The notes below the pieces were generated by a model. It was not told the origin of the DNA. It ran no database searches and saw only the letters and a program-made list of their open reading frames with translations. Source: Euborellia annulipes (lineage: Eukaryota; Arthropoda; Insecta; Dermaptera; Anisolabididae). From it: 64,000 bases of DNA. Location: NCBI GenBank assembly GCA_023213315.1, contig JAKCPI010014318.1:1-64000 (forward strand). Direction: 5' to 3'. A program made the translations under genes and the position numbers. This document shows, piece by piece, positions 10,981 to 23,256 of this stretch (positions are counted from its first letter, which is position 1; every line of letters starts with the position of its first letter).

Positions 10981-13900
10981 AACGAAAATAATTTTTCTGT
11001 AATTCTTAGGCCGGTTGGTTCACTTCTAGTCAACTAGAAAATTTATCCTACAAATAGCACATCGTCGTTATAGTAAACAAGAACAAGCTTAATCTTTGAG
11101 TTAAAAAAAAAAAATTAGTTTTTTCGAGCTATAAGGATAAGGAAAGTTTTGTGAAGTTAGCAACTTAAAAAAGGCATCATTTATAAAAATTATTAAAAAT
11201 TAAATATTAAAAATTAAAAATTAAAATAATTAATTTAAAAATTTCTAAAAAAATAACAATAAAACAGGCTTGGGTTTCTAATTTATGCCCGTATTCCGTA
11301 TTTAATCACAAACTAGAATTGAAAAGACTCAAAAGTCATAGTCAACTAGCTTATCTGAGAGATAACTAGTTAATTAGAACTTAAGCAACCGGCCCTTATT
11401 TCATTACAAAATTTCTAAATGAAGTTGCTCAAAAAGAGCGTGACAGACGGACATATATAGCGAATTATAACAGTATACTGGTAGATAATTTTTTGATGGT
11501 ACTCTTCTCGCTATTTTCCTTAATTTGGTGGTATTATTGGAAATGTCAAGTTCGACAACCCTTTAAAAGAAAATAATTTTTTTTCCCTGAAGTTCATAAT
11601 TAATTTTGTAATCTTTCTTTTCATTCATTTCGAATGTAAACAACTTCATCATTTTCTAATTTTAGTTTATACAAATAAATTAGGGATAAAAGAAAGAGGG
11701 GCGAATGGAAAGCGGCCAAAACACTTTTAACGTTTCGTTAAAAATGTGTAATTTTTAATTCAAAAATTCAGTTCACTAGTTGTATATGCCATTATTTTTT
11801 AATTTCATAGGTAACATGGATTTTAGAGAAATTAATTTCGTTAAAAATGTGAGATCTGATTTAAGTTAAATTTTTAATAAAAGTAGATAGAGCTTTGTTT
11901 GAAATAAAGTTTCGTTTGGACATATTACGCCCTCTGGACTCGAACCAGGACTTCCCACTTTCTCGGCGAACTCTATTGCCGGCCCATATCAATTAAATTT
12001 TGTATTAATTTTATTTCTCCTTCAGCTTATATAATATGCAATTAGACACGCAAGTCTGTCGTTTGGTTGCCTATCTATAAGGAGTCTTGCTCATCTTTTT
12101 GTTACATAATATGCTATCTGAAAATGTTTCCAGACTATTGTTACGGATAGTATCCCATATTACCTTCTCTCTTTATATATTTATTCGATTGTTCTTATTC
12201 TCATTAGTTCTTAAATACTTAAATTCTTAAAAATCGCCTTCTACCTTAATACATATATAATTATAGGCTTGGATTCGAAACCGCAAGCTGAAATTTTTTT
12301 TTAACCTTCTGTTCCTCACTACAAAAAATATTTATATTGTGTCTCTCTTTCTCCCCTCCATTACAACTAGTTGTAAAATTAGATCCGAATCATTCTGATG
12401 CGCAGACTCAAGAAAGAGAAGGCTCGATATGGGTGAATCTTGGATGGGTGACCGTAATTAATGTATTTAGAAATTATATTATTAACCAAGAAAAAAAAAT
12501 TAAATGTCAGGGATAAAATATAATAATAAAAATAACTAGGAGTTTTGGCGTTTCTTCAAGACATTAAAATTTTATTATTAGTAAAAATTTCATATGCAAT
12601 AATTTCTATTTCAGCCTATTAACTAAATCGTTAGGTAATTGATTTTCTTTGTTATTGGATATTTTAAGTTATCAAAATTATCCTTTAATCGAATTTAGAT
12701 TAGCCTTCATTTATAAGTTAAATATACTTTATTTCAAATATTTAACTAGGACAGTGGTTCCGATACTTATTTGGCCTACCCCTTTTCAAGAAAAAAAAAA
12801 TACCTTGCGCTCTCCCATCCTCCCCCTCATTTTTTAAACGAACGAGCCCGCCGAGGGCGGGCTTTACCACTTGCCAGGGAGCTACGCTCCCTGGACCCCC
12901 TTGCTCGCTTTAGGCGAGTAAATTCATCAATTTTATTCTTGCTCAATGTTTGGAAATTTTGCAATTGCAAAATTTTAAAGTTTCAGATTTCCCTCTCTGA
13001 CTTAAATTTTAAATTTCCCTCTCCCGCTCGCTGTAACTCTAACCAATCAGCGCCCTGACAGGCACATACACATAGAGACAGGAAATCAGACAAGCTAGAG
13101 CTTTATATTATAGTATAGTATATATTTAAAATTTTATATTAAAAATACAATTGTTTTCCCAAAAAAAAATATTTTTCTCAAATTCTGAGGGGGTAATTAC
13201 CCCCTTTACCCCCCTTGTATCCGCCCTTCCTTTTACCTCTCCTTTAAGGGAGCTGTTCTTTTTTTACGCTTTAATATATTTTAATTCTCGGCATAATCTA
13301 AACAAAAGTTGAATCATTTGATCTTTGATCTGTATATATAATTATTATAAGGAAAGTCACTCAGTTGTTCTTTAAAGGAAATACTTTAGAAAAAAAAAAT
13401 TAATACAAAAAAATAACAATGACTAGCATGAGATTCTCATTAAATTTATTTTTAAATTTTTATCCAATTAAAAAAATCTCTGCTTTCATTTTTGATATTG
13501 CAAACTTAAAAAAAAGACATTTTTGAAGCAGGGTCCAACTTCTTCAAATTTCGCATTTGATTATTATTATTACGACATTTCGTGCCTCATTAAAACAATT
13601 ATTTTACAAGTTTTTACGTAAAAAATTAAAACAATGGAAAGATTTATATTATATTTATTTAATATTGGAATAGAAGACTATTGAATACAATATAGAATTT
13701 CTTCAATTAGTAAATCTTCAAGAAATCACTTAAGAATTAATTTTGGCTGTTACTTTTTTTCTCTTTATTCACATGTCTCTTGGCCGCAGGCCATCCCGTC
13801 AGTTTACATCACTACTAACATATAAAATTCTACAAATAACATACATACATATAAAAAACATTACTACAAATAACACCAACAAAAAAAGTTTTGTAAAAGC

Positions 13901-14538
13901 TCTAATTTATTTAATTAAAGCCTTAAAAAATTGGTTTTGTTATTTCGTAATGATTTCTATTTTTTGGCTGTTTCTTCCAATTAAATAAACAATCTCTATG
14001 TGAAGAAAGCCTTTAATATAGAAATAACGATGTTGTTATTATATACGCTAGGTGATTTGGATGTCTCCGTATAATCGTGAGAATTTACCTATAAACCGAA
14101 TTCACAGAGCATTTTTTAAAAGATAATTTTTATTCTTAATTAATGAATTTTACATTGACGTGAAAATAAAATGTTATCTTCTAAAACATGTTCAGTGAAT
14201 CTGACTTTAATGATGTTAACTTAAAATGTCTTGTCGATAATAATTCAAAACTATTTCTAGTGGTGTTCTAATATTATAATCTATTATAAAAGCATAGAAT
14301 AAGAATATCGCGGGGGCGTGACTTGGTTACGTCACACACATGTCAGTCTGTTTGCATACAAGATTCTAAAGTCCGTTAATTTATATATTTTTAAATTTCT
14401 TTAGGGAAATTGTCCTTCGACGAGGATTAATACTAAACAAGACACTCATTTTATTCTCTCTTTTTAAAAAGAAGGGGTTGGCCCTAAATATTATTTTAGC
14501 TATCAAACAACAATCTCAAAAAAATATACTAAAAAAAC
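10981..14538. other. Noncoding tract with transposon and tRNA-like scraps
   Basis: No gene recognised. About 11926-11990 carries a minus-strand tRNA-like box (GACTCGAACCAGGAC). Near 12752 the sequence CAGTGGTTCC matches the end of the hAT-like element at 54618-54767. About 12838-13060 is a GC-richer block with small hairpins such as GAGCCCGCCGAGGGCGGGCT and GGGAGCTACGCTCCC. About 13186-13228 matches the right end of the GGGCGGAT element seen at 36156-36436. The remainder is A/T-rich. Confidence 0.5.
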
Positions 14539-14710
14539 TTTAATGTTTTTGTTGTTAAAATTGTTGAATATTTATGACAAAATAAAAGCTTAGGGCGCAC
14601 TCCCCCAAAGGTGGGGGGGGGTCTAAGAATAGGCAATTTCTTAAGTTATCAATGAACGCCCCCCCCCTTTAAGTCATAAATATTCAACAATTAACAACAA
14701 AAATAAAATT
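14539..14710. repeat. Palindrome with G- and C-run centre
   Basis: The outer arms (TTGTTGTTAAAATTGTTGAA and TTCAACAATTAACAACAA) pair well and enclose GTGGGGGGGGGTC and GCCCCCCCCC runs that can also pair. About 170 bp, no coding potential. It may be a small foldback transposon. Confidence 0.7.
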
Positions 14711-14764
14711 ATTTCTTTTTTTTTTAGTTCAATTTTTATTAAATAAAACCCTAGTGCTTTAAAT

Positions 14765-15190
14765 AAAGTACCACATTAGTTTGGTCTATTTTGATCTAAT
14801 TTTGATAGAATAATAATTCTCATAAAAATTGACTCGTAAATATCAAATTTCAGATTCTTAACTTATCTGGAAGTCTTTTGAAAATAGACTAATTCGAGTA
14901 GGGCTTCATATAAAGTACCACATTAGTTTGGTATATTTTGATCTAACTTTGATACATTAATTGTCATAAAAAATGATTTGTAAATGTCAAATTTCAGATC
15001 CATAATTCATCGGGAAGTCTTTTGAAAATAGACTAATTCGCGTAGAGCTTCATATAAAGTACCACATTAGTTTGGTCTATTTTGATCTAACTTTGATATA
15101 AAGTGTTGTCATTTGAAATTACAACAGGAATACAAAGTTTCAGAACTCTAGCTAATCGGGAAGTGTCTTAAAAATTGACTAAACTAAAAT
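14765..15190 (+). repeat. Three tandem units of ~145 bp
   Basis: AAAGTACCACATTAGTTTGG starts at 14765, 14912 and 15056, giving unit lengths of 147 and 144 bp. Each unit continues with ATTTTGATCTAA, a TCAAATTTCAGAT-like block and GAAGTCTTTTGAAAATAGAC. The third unit diverges most and decays at its end. It is a small satellite-like array or an expanded element end. Confidence 0.85.
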
Positions 15191-16535
15191 TGGTGATCTT
15201 GGAAAAAATAAGTTAAATAAAAGCATTTAGACTAATATTGTTGATAAACTTTTACTACAGAGGAGGCAATGAACAACCCCCACTATCGGTTTCAACATTA
15301 ATCCCTATGACTATTTATTACATCATTATAATTATAATCTGGGATTCCCCTTCTCTTTTGTAGATAATATAGACAAGGAGACCTAACACGCCATCACTAG
15401 AGCTTATTAATTAATAAAAATTTTCCTTAATTTATTATAAATTTTCATATCGAACTCGTAGCTATCGAAATTTTAATTTTACTTTCTCTTAATGGCTTTG
15501 GTCCAGAAGGACTGTGCAAAATCACTTCAAGATTTTAATAATAACAAGGAAAATGGATGAAAAAAAAATTACATTTAACCTTCAATTTAAGCTGAGAGAA
15601 TTTTTCAATTATTATGTTAAAGTCATGATTGTTTGATCTTTTTTTTTTTTGTTTATTCAAATTTTACATGATTATTATTAGATTAATGATTTTTCTTCCC
15701 CCTTTATTCTCTTTATATTTAGAACAAAACCCTTTCTCTTTTCAAGAGATTTTTGTTAAATTTCATTGAATATTAGTATCTGATTTAACTGAACATCCCC
15801 TGTTGATTTTTTTAAACCAATTTTCATATGGTTTTGATTTAATCTAACAATTTTTAGCTGATGCGCCGTTATGTCTAAATTGAATTCTCTTTAAGATTTT
15901 TGAAGGTCTAATAAAACATCATTACTTGGCCAATGAATGATCATCAAATTATCGTTAATTAAAGTTTTTTGGATGTGCATGACTCGTTATTAACAGTTAT
16001 TACATAACGACATCATAATTATTTACGTAAATCATTCCTAATATAATTTTGGTTAACCTAGTTTCAAGATCGATAATATTATTATTATATAGTCTACACA
16101 AACAATTTAACAGGATTCAAAGTCTTCTAAGAAAATTGAATTATTAATTATAATAAATAATGTAATGGAAGCTGTTTATTCTTTTTATTGGTATAGTCGA
16201 GACATTTTCGGAACGAGACGAAGTGGGGAATTAACAAGCGTTTGTGATTGGATTAGAGATTTTTGGAGGGAGAAAGTATTTTATGGGGATAAAATTTGTA
16301 TATTATTTAAATTTTAATTCATTTTGAAGCGTATCATTGATTTTAATAAAAAATAAAATTAAGAATATGACTCTCAAAAGGCGGACTTGACCTGTAATTT
16401 TAGATACAAATACTAAGATAAGAGATTTTTGGTAAGATTAATTTTTTAATTAATAATAATATATTAAAAAAAAAATTTCATATTCAATTGTTAGCATTTG
16501 TATCGACGATACCATTTTTTTTTTTTTAATTTAAT
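15191..16535. other. AT-rich noncoding, nothing recognised
   Basis: A terminal motif of family A (ACTTTCTCTTAATGG, near 15481) occurs alone. No gene features seen. Confidence 0.5.
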
Positions 16536-16688
16536 TAAAGCCTTTTTTGGCACCTTATACCCCGCCCCTATTCATTTAAATTGATTGGTTGCCAATTCAA
16601 TTTAAATAAATTTTTGCATGGGACAAGATGCGAACCCACGACGTTTAGTACAAATGACAAGCATACTAACCACTACACCAAGCCCGGG
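16536..16688 (-). mobile_element. tRNA-like SINE, family T copy 1
   Basis: Read on the minus strand, the sequence opens with a box A/box B pair (complements of GATGCGAACCCACG and ACTAACCACTACACC), followed by a body with TTTAAATTGAATTGG-type inverted repeats and a segment near GGCACC. Similar copies sit at 20695-20800, 23579-23710 and 61113-61250. No clear poly(A) tail or target duplication found. Confidence 0.65.
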
Positions 16689-17619
16689 GGACGATACCAT
16701 AAATAAATAAAAATCAACAAACAGAAGCAAGGCCAAAGTGTGGCGCCGCATTTTATTATTATCAGTTAAAAATCGTTTAATTATAATATTTCAAGCTCTA
16801 AGGAAAATTTTTCAGAAGGATCGATCGATACAACAAAAAAATTCTATCGGATAATTAATTTAATTATTTAAGAGTTTGACCCTCAAATGGCGGACATTGA
16901 TACGATTCGGCCCTAGTCTTCTGGCCTTCATCAGAGTACTTTTGAAACTCTACACATATTCAGGTCTATACTCTCAAAACAGTAGTTAAAATTTAAAATA
17001 AACAAATGGGTGTTAAAAAGTAATGTAAAAACATTCAGTGTTAAAAAATGCTATTCAAAATCACTTCCTTGCCTCAAATAGCTATTCTGTAAACAAAAAT
17101 TTAAATCCAAAGCGTTAACATTTAGTAAATAGTGTTAAAAATTAATGGGGGTGCCTTAATATTTTAATATTTTAACGTCATGTTTAAAATATGTTTATTC
17201 TTAATCTAAAAGGTTATGATTTTGATAGCTTTGAAATAAAAGCAACATATTAACGTCGCTGTTAAAACTTTGTTTAGAGAATAGCATTTTTTTAACGCTG
17301 ATTGTTTCTACATTACTTTTTAACACCCATTTGTTTATTTTAAATTTTAACGGCTGTTTTTAGAGAATAGCCTGATTATATTTTATAATTGAATTGTTTA
17401 TTTCAGAAGACTTTTGTTTTGGTTGTTGGGGGTGTTGGGAGGTAACTCGCCTCACCCTCCGAGAAGAGAGAAAAAGTAGTCAAAGATGTTATTTTTTGAT
17501 GAATTTCAAACTGGTAAACTTAGGCTCTTTCATTGTAATTTTACAATTGATCAAAAACAAAAGTGATATGATATAATATACAGTATTTATATACGTATTT
17601 TGACAGTGTGTCGATTTTC
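16689..17619. other. Noncoding, partial inverted repeat
   Basis: Blocks around 16975-17060 (GTAGTTAAAATTTAAAATAAAC, AAATGGGTGTTAAAAAGTAATG split here) and 17300-17360 are mutual inverse complements, with AGTAATGTA pairing, so this is a degraded foldback of about 400 bp. No gene is seen; the open frame at 17394-17576 shows no domain. Confidence 0.5.
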
Positions 17620-18132
17620 AGAAAAAAAGTACATCAGTAAAGTACTAGTAATTTTTAATCCATTTTATTGAATTTACACAAAACGCATGCGATGTTCGTA
17701 CTTAGCTAATTATAAAATTTGAGTATCGAGAGTTTTTTCGTTATTGAGTAATTCCCTTAACCCATATTTTTGGATACTTCACTTGAAATTTATTAAATTT
17801 ATTGTGAAAAAATTCTAAATTCTACGAAGATCTCTATTCCTGTTAAAACTATTCATTTTTTTTTTTGTTTGTTAAAATGCCTCTTTTGTTTTCTTAAAAT
17901 TGCCATTAAAAGGGTGTTTTCCATTTTAGCTTGAATTTTAGTTTTTTTCACAATAAATTTAATGAATTTTAAGTGAAATATCAAAAAATATTGGTTAACG
18001 AAATAACTCAAAAACGAAAAATCTCTCGATATTCAAATTTTATACTTAAGCTAAGTACCCATGTCGCATCCCTCTTATGTAATTTCAATAAAATCGATTA
18101 AAGATTTCTAGTACTTTACTGATGTATTTTTT
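17620..18132. mobile_element. Divergent family A foldback
   Basis: The two ends are inverse copies of the CAGTAAAGTACTAGTA and ACTAGTACTTTACTGATG core of family A, and the arms continue inward with GTATCGAGAG/CTCTCGATA and a TTTCACTTGAAAT-like block. The terminal ACTTTCTC motif and the 90-bp hairpin are absent, so this is an old or related subfamily of about 510 bp. Confidence 0.65.
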
Positions 18133-19304
18133 CTCAAAATTAGATCTTTAAACATATCACCTACTGTTTTTGATTAATTTTAATTAATTATCCAATATCT
18201 GGATTTTCATTTAAAAAAAAAATTGGCGTTTGTTTTAAATATTATTAACAATAAAGTTCTTGCTTAATGCCACTCACGTCCGTTTAAAAAAAAATTAAAC
18301 TCCCTGATACAAATTCTGGTTGCGCCACTGCATAGGCCGATTAATACCTGCCACACTTTTGAATTTAAAATTATCCAATCATCTTTCACACTTCAATGAA
18401 ATCCAAAAAAAAGCTACGCTTCTGATTATTATATAAAATTTCGTATTAAAAAAAAATTATCTCAAGATCACAATTATCTATATTTCACTTTTACATTTAT
18501 TATTTTCAAATTTTACAATAAAAAAAATTTATTTTAAAAATTCACTAACACATCAAAGTATAAATTTTCCGGACTCTAACCTCAACGAAGTTCAAAAAAA
18601 AAAAATTTCTTAATCAAAAGATTTAGTAATAATTTTCTATCGCTTTATCCAATTCATTTTTCTCTTCTATAGCAATTAATAATATTATTTTTATCAGTAT
18701 TGTTTATGTATTGCGAAACATTTTATTAAATGACATCCTAAACGATTTTCGTCATATCTTTCAAGCTATATTTCCATTATAGGCTTTTATTTATTTATTA
18801 ATAAATAAAATAAAGATTAGTATTTCAACCCTTTGAGACCTTTAATGATTATTTTTAAATTGTATTTTGAATTATATAATGTCTTATCATTCATTGATTG
18901 AATAAAATTTAATATTCTTTTCTAACTGAAAGGTAGGCAACCCAAATAACCAACCAAACGGGATGGCTCCTGGGCAACAGCCAATAAAGTAAAAAAAAAA
19001 AAAAAACCTCTAGAACGAACACGAAATACCCAATAACAAGTAATTTTAAATCCCCCCTTTACTAATTATTTTAATTTTGAGCTTAAAAATGTTTTTAATT
19101 ACAATAAAGGTAAAAAAGAATTTTTTTTTTTTTTTCAAAAATTTAAGATTGTTTTAGGGTATTTATAAATGATTTTGGTTTTTTTTTTTTTAGCTAGAGT
19201 AAATTATTATATTTTACTTTCTCTTACCCTAAATGAAATATAATTTGTATTATAGGGAGCTTAAATATCTAGTTATGGCTTGGGTCCCATGGGTGGGTTT
19301 GAAC
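18133..19304. other. AT-rich noncoding, nothing recognised
   Basis: Long A and T homopolymers. A single family A terminal motif (ACTTTCTCTTACCC) lies near 19215. No gene features seen. Confidence 0.5.
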
Positions 19305-19516
19305 CAAGGGCGGATCCAGAGGTGTTTCTCGGGGGGGGGGGTAATCTGGTGTGACTGGTCGCACAACACACAATTTTTTCTTAATTTCGTTAACTTAAAG
19401 GCGCATTCTGTACTTGTTTGCCAGAATATAAATACAAATCAAATTTTTAAGTATTAATTTTTAAAATTTTACATTAAAAGATAAAATTTTTTTCGAAAAA
19501 AAGTATTTCGCCATTG
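19305..19516. mobile_element. hAT-like MITE E copy 1, with 8-bp duplication
   Basis: Left end CAAGGGCGGATCCAGAGG, followed by a G-run and a degenerate TGGTGTGAC hairpin arm. Right end TTTCGCCATTG has lost most of the inverted repeat. GTTTGAAC lies on both sides (19297-19304 and 19517-19524). It matches 36156-36436. The right-hand decay makes the end call less firm than the left. Confidence 0.72.
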
Positions 19517-20694
19517 GTTTGAACCCCAAAACCTCCCCTGGCTACGCCTATGACCCAAAGTATAAGGCTTAACTAAGGGGTGAAATTAGGAACACAAGCC
19601 ATGTTTATTTATTTTTTAGGAAATATTAATATATACATTTTTGTTAAAAAAATTAATTAACTTTAATTATTTTAATTTAAATTTTTAATATTTTAGTAAA
19701 TTTTTAATATTTTTTATAAATTATGCCTTTATTAAGTTGCTAACTTCACATAACTTTTCTTATTAACTTATATATGTGAACAAACTCATTTCTTAACTCG
19801 AATATTAAGCGTGTTTTTGTTTACTAAATTGATGTTTTGCTCTCGGTGGTGGTGGTGGTGGGGGGGGGGGGGGGGGGTAAGTTTTCGAGCGAAGCAAACG
19901 GTCATCATTTTTAGGCTGTTTCCAAAGCTAGAAAAAAATGATTTCTAACTGCGCTTTTACTCACTCACGACCTTCCAGGACTCTCCTCTGGAAAAATCCA
20001 TCTCTTTTATATAAATGAGAGTTGAAAAAAAAATGATATAGTAAAAAAAGTTATACTACAAAATAAATAAGTCTATTATATAATAATAATAATTATTATT
20101 ATTATTTGTTTATAAAGTTTATCATCTGAAAATATAAAAATTTACTTTTTTCAAAAAATAAATAAATAAATCCAATGGAATTTGATTATTTTTGTCTTTA
20201 AGAAACTGATTACTACAAAAAATTTTGTATTTAAAAATCAATGCACTCACCCATGACTATTTTAATGAGGTATATTTTGTTTATTGCAATACAAACATTA
20301 ACACTCAGTGTTAAGAAAAAAATTTGTAATCTTGATAGACGTTATAATATCTCCTTTTCATGGCATTTAACACATCGAGATGCAGGAAGAGTTAATAATA
20401 ATAATAATTTTATAATAATCAAAAACACAAAAAAATTAGAAGTTACAACTATTACACAAAGCTCCCTTATTATTACTATATTATTATATGTAATACAAAT
20501 GCGATTAATAGGAGAGAACATAGATGCATTTGTTTTACATTGCCACATTTTAGACTTTAAATTTTTTCCTACCAACCCTTTTTAAACAATGATCTCCTTA
20601 CATCGATCTCCCTGGACTCCCTTGGGAAATAAACTTATATTGACTTGTATAATCTAGGTTTTATATCTTTGTATTATATTAATAATTTTTTTTT
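19517..20694. other. AT-rich noncoding with G-run
   Basis: A (GGT)n then G-run lies at about 19847-19877. The open frames at 20241-20585 on either strand are opposite readings of the same A/T-rich DNA and show no domain. No gene is recognised. Confidence 0.5.
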
Positions 20695-20800
20695 TGGCAT
20701 TTGAGGCTATTTATTTATTGATATCCAATTCAATTGAAATAAATTTCGATACGGAATGCGAACCCACGATCTTTGACATATTGATCTGTTAAATTTTATA
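20695..20800 (-). mobile_element. tRNA-like SINE, family T copy 2 (partial)
   Basis: Shares TTGGCATTTGAGGC, CCAATTCAATTGAAATAAAT and AATGCGAACCCACGA with copies at 16536 and 23579. The tRNA-like head is incomplete. Confidence 0.5.
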
Positions 20801-20903
20801 TTTATTTAAAATTTAGTGGGAATTTTGTAAATTTTTAAAACAGAAACACAATCTGGATTAATTTAGACTACTTGATTATAATAATCAATGCATAATAATC
20901 TTT

Positions 20904-21180
20904 TTTCGCCTTGCGGTACGGGGTCGGCGTAAAGGGCATTTTTTTTGCGACCGGGAAAGAATAGAACAGACCGGCCCGTCGCACGGCCTGACACCTGAAA
21001 AGAGGAAAGAAGAGACAGACATGCAAAGAATAGAAGGGTCGCCACTCACTTACAAGATTTGGGCGGTCGTCAAATACAAATTTAAAAAACCTGGTAAATT
21101 AGTTTAAAAAAAAACTGCCTGGGGTTCGAACCCGCGACTCTTGGTATACGAGGCTAGCACGCCTACACCAAGCTCGAGGG
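20904..21180 (-). repeat. Repeat C copy 3 next to a tRNA-like head
   Basis: Positions 20904-21062 are an inverse, diverged copy of repeat C (GACCGGCCCGT, GAGACAGACATGC recognisable). About 21110-21180 holds a minus-strand tRNA-like sequence with GGTTCGAACCCGCGAC as box B and GCTAGCACGCCTACACC as box A. The pairing of a tRNA head with repeat C raises the possibility that repeat C is the body of a SINE. Confidence 0.6.
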
Positions 21181-23076
21181 CTAGTAATTTAAAAGAAGAT
21201 AAAATTTATTTTGATGTTTTATAAATCATCACGTTAAATGCGTTAAATAGTGAAAAGTTTTCCTAACGACCCTAGAAATTAATAGCCGATCTTTAATGGA
21301 CCAGTTTAGGAGTAAATTTTTTTACACCCTCTTGGCAAGTCCAATTAAGTTTGTCACCCCTGGTTTAATATTTCACTACGCTTTTAGGTACTTAGAAAAT
21401 GGTTTTAATTTTCCATTATAAGAGAAAGCCTTTAATAAAAGAAATGAGGACAGCCTCTCTCTATCTCTAATAAATAAATACTAATCACTTTTTTTCACAT
21501 CACTTGAATTTTGAATAGTGTTTTCTAAAAGACAATAGAAAATAAAAATAATTGACTACTTACCAGTTCATGTGGAAATAAAAATAAACAACGAATTTTA
21601 CTAATAATAAAAATAAACTTTCCGAGATTACGAAATAATTTAATTTCAACCATCTGTAATATCCCCTCCCTTCTCCTTCAATCAGGCAATGCTACAAGGT
21701 ACTTCAAACATAAAGAGCCCCCCCCCCCCCGCAGTAAATTTACACTACATATTTTGATGAGTTTGGAAGGGCAAAATTTTTTGAATTAATAATTTTTTTT
21801 TTTTATAATTAAAATATTTATTTTTGTTATTATTTAAAATTACTGTATAATGGTCTTTGGTCGATAAACATTTAAAAAAAGACTGTTAGTGGAAAGATTT
21901 TGGATTGAGGATATTAAAAAAAATTATTTTATCCAACTAACTAGAATTACTATCACAATTATTCTTATCTAAGCTCTTGATAATTATTAAGCTATTTACT
22001 GCTAAATATTTGATCCGCAATATGGTAAAAAAAAATTAAAAAGTGTTTGATTAGATCTTAAAGATTCCATTATAATAAATAGAAATAATTAATTAAAGAA
22101 AATTAAAATTCTTCAATTTTTTCTGGAGTTTAGGCAACCAGAGTTGCATAGAAGGGTTGTAATAGTCTATTAAATAGGCGTGAAAGAAAAAGATGATTTT
22201 GAGAGATTATTAAAAAAATAAACATGCCCAAAATCATTAAAATATTCTTCTCTATATATATAATTCGCTTATGTCCGTCTGTCTGTCACGTAATTTCCCG
22301 TTGAAATCCCGAAACCAAATTTTATATGCTTAAAAAGGACTAGGGAGTACAGGAAAATTATTTTCGTCCAGAATTATAACTCTTGTGTATGAAGATATAA
22401 ATGAAAAGAAATTTATGTATTCTTTGCACTATTAGTGAATGTTAATGAAAATTTTTTTTATTAATGTTTAATAATTTAAAAAAATAAAAACGTTATATTT
22501 CCCCTTACTAATGATATTTTTAATATTAATATACTAGATCTATATATTTACTTTAATTTTTTTTTTTTTATTTTTAAATGATAAGACCTTTAAGTATTCT
22601 TTGCAATTGTCACTGTGGTGATGTTAGAAATGAGAAGACATCTTAGCATTGTCAGTAAATACTAATGAAAAGTTATCCTATTCTAATAATAATATAATAA
22701 ATCTTATTGATATTATTTAAATTAAGGTGAGATTTTCATATTAAGATCAAAAAATCTTTTAAAATACATTTATGGCGACAATTACTAATCATAGACGAAT
22801 CCCGAGACGCCCCCGCCAGGCCCTAGGCTCTGAGCCCTCCAAAAGCTAGTTTATCAATAATTCTTGTCAAAAAAATTTGTAATTTTTGAAGCAATTCTAT
22901 TTTATTCGGATATTAAATGACGTTAATTCTTGATTCTTATTCTAAAGAGATGAAGATGGAGATAACAAGGCCAATAACATTTCATCCTTGACTAAATAGT
23001 CTATTCTTATTTTGGTTATATCTAATCTCTTCATATTATAATTTTACTAATTTTTGGTATTTTTTTTTTTTTGCAG
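21181..23076. other. Noncoding, presumed intron upstream of PPTC7 exon
   Basis: No exon found. A short repeat (TATGTCCGTCTGTCTGTCAC near 22272) recurs near 26080 and, inverted, near 11440. The end at 23076 is a clear splice acceptor: a long T-run then GCAG. Confidence 0.55.
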
Positions 23077-23256
23077 GATTGGCGGACGGCGTAGGCGGTT
23101 GGCGGAGTTACGGCATTGACCCCGGGGAGTTCTCTGCATTTTTGATGCGTACTTGTCAACGACTCGTAGAGGCTGGTAGATTTGAGCCCCACGAACCAGC
23201 TCTGTTACTTGGTAACAGTTACTACGAACTGCTCCAGAGCAAACGGGCTATTCTAG
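23077..23256 (+). CDS. PPTC7 homolog, first visible exon
   Basis: Acceptor TTTTTTGCAG precedes GA, which completes a Gly codon before LADGVGGW. It ends one base into a Gly codon at G|GTTGGT. It encodes the metal-site Asp and the helix [14 protein letters not shown]. Confidence 0.93.

Noticed and set aside
19305..19457. 74-codon open frame ending in this element
   Set aside because: It runs from unique sequence into the MITE and its G-run; no family is recognised.
20241..20585. 114-codon open frame on + with a 77-codon frame opposite
   Set aside because: A/T-rich, dominated by I, N, L and T, with no domain and no homology I recognise. Consistent with chance.
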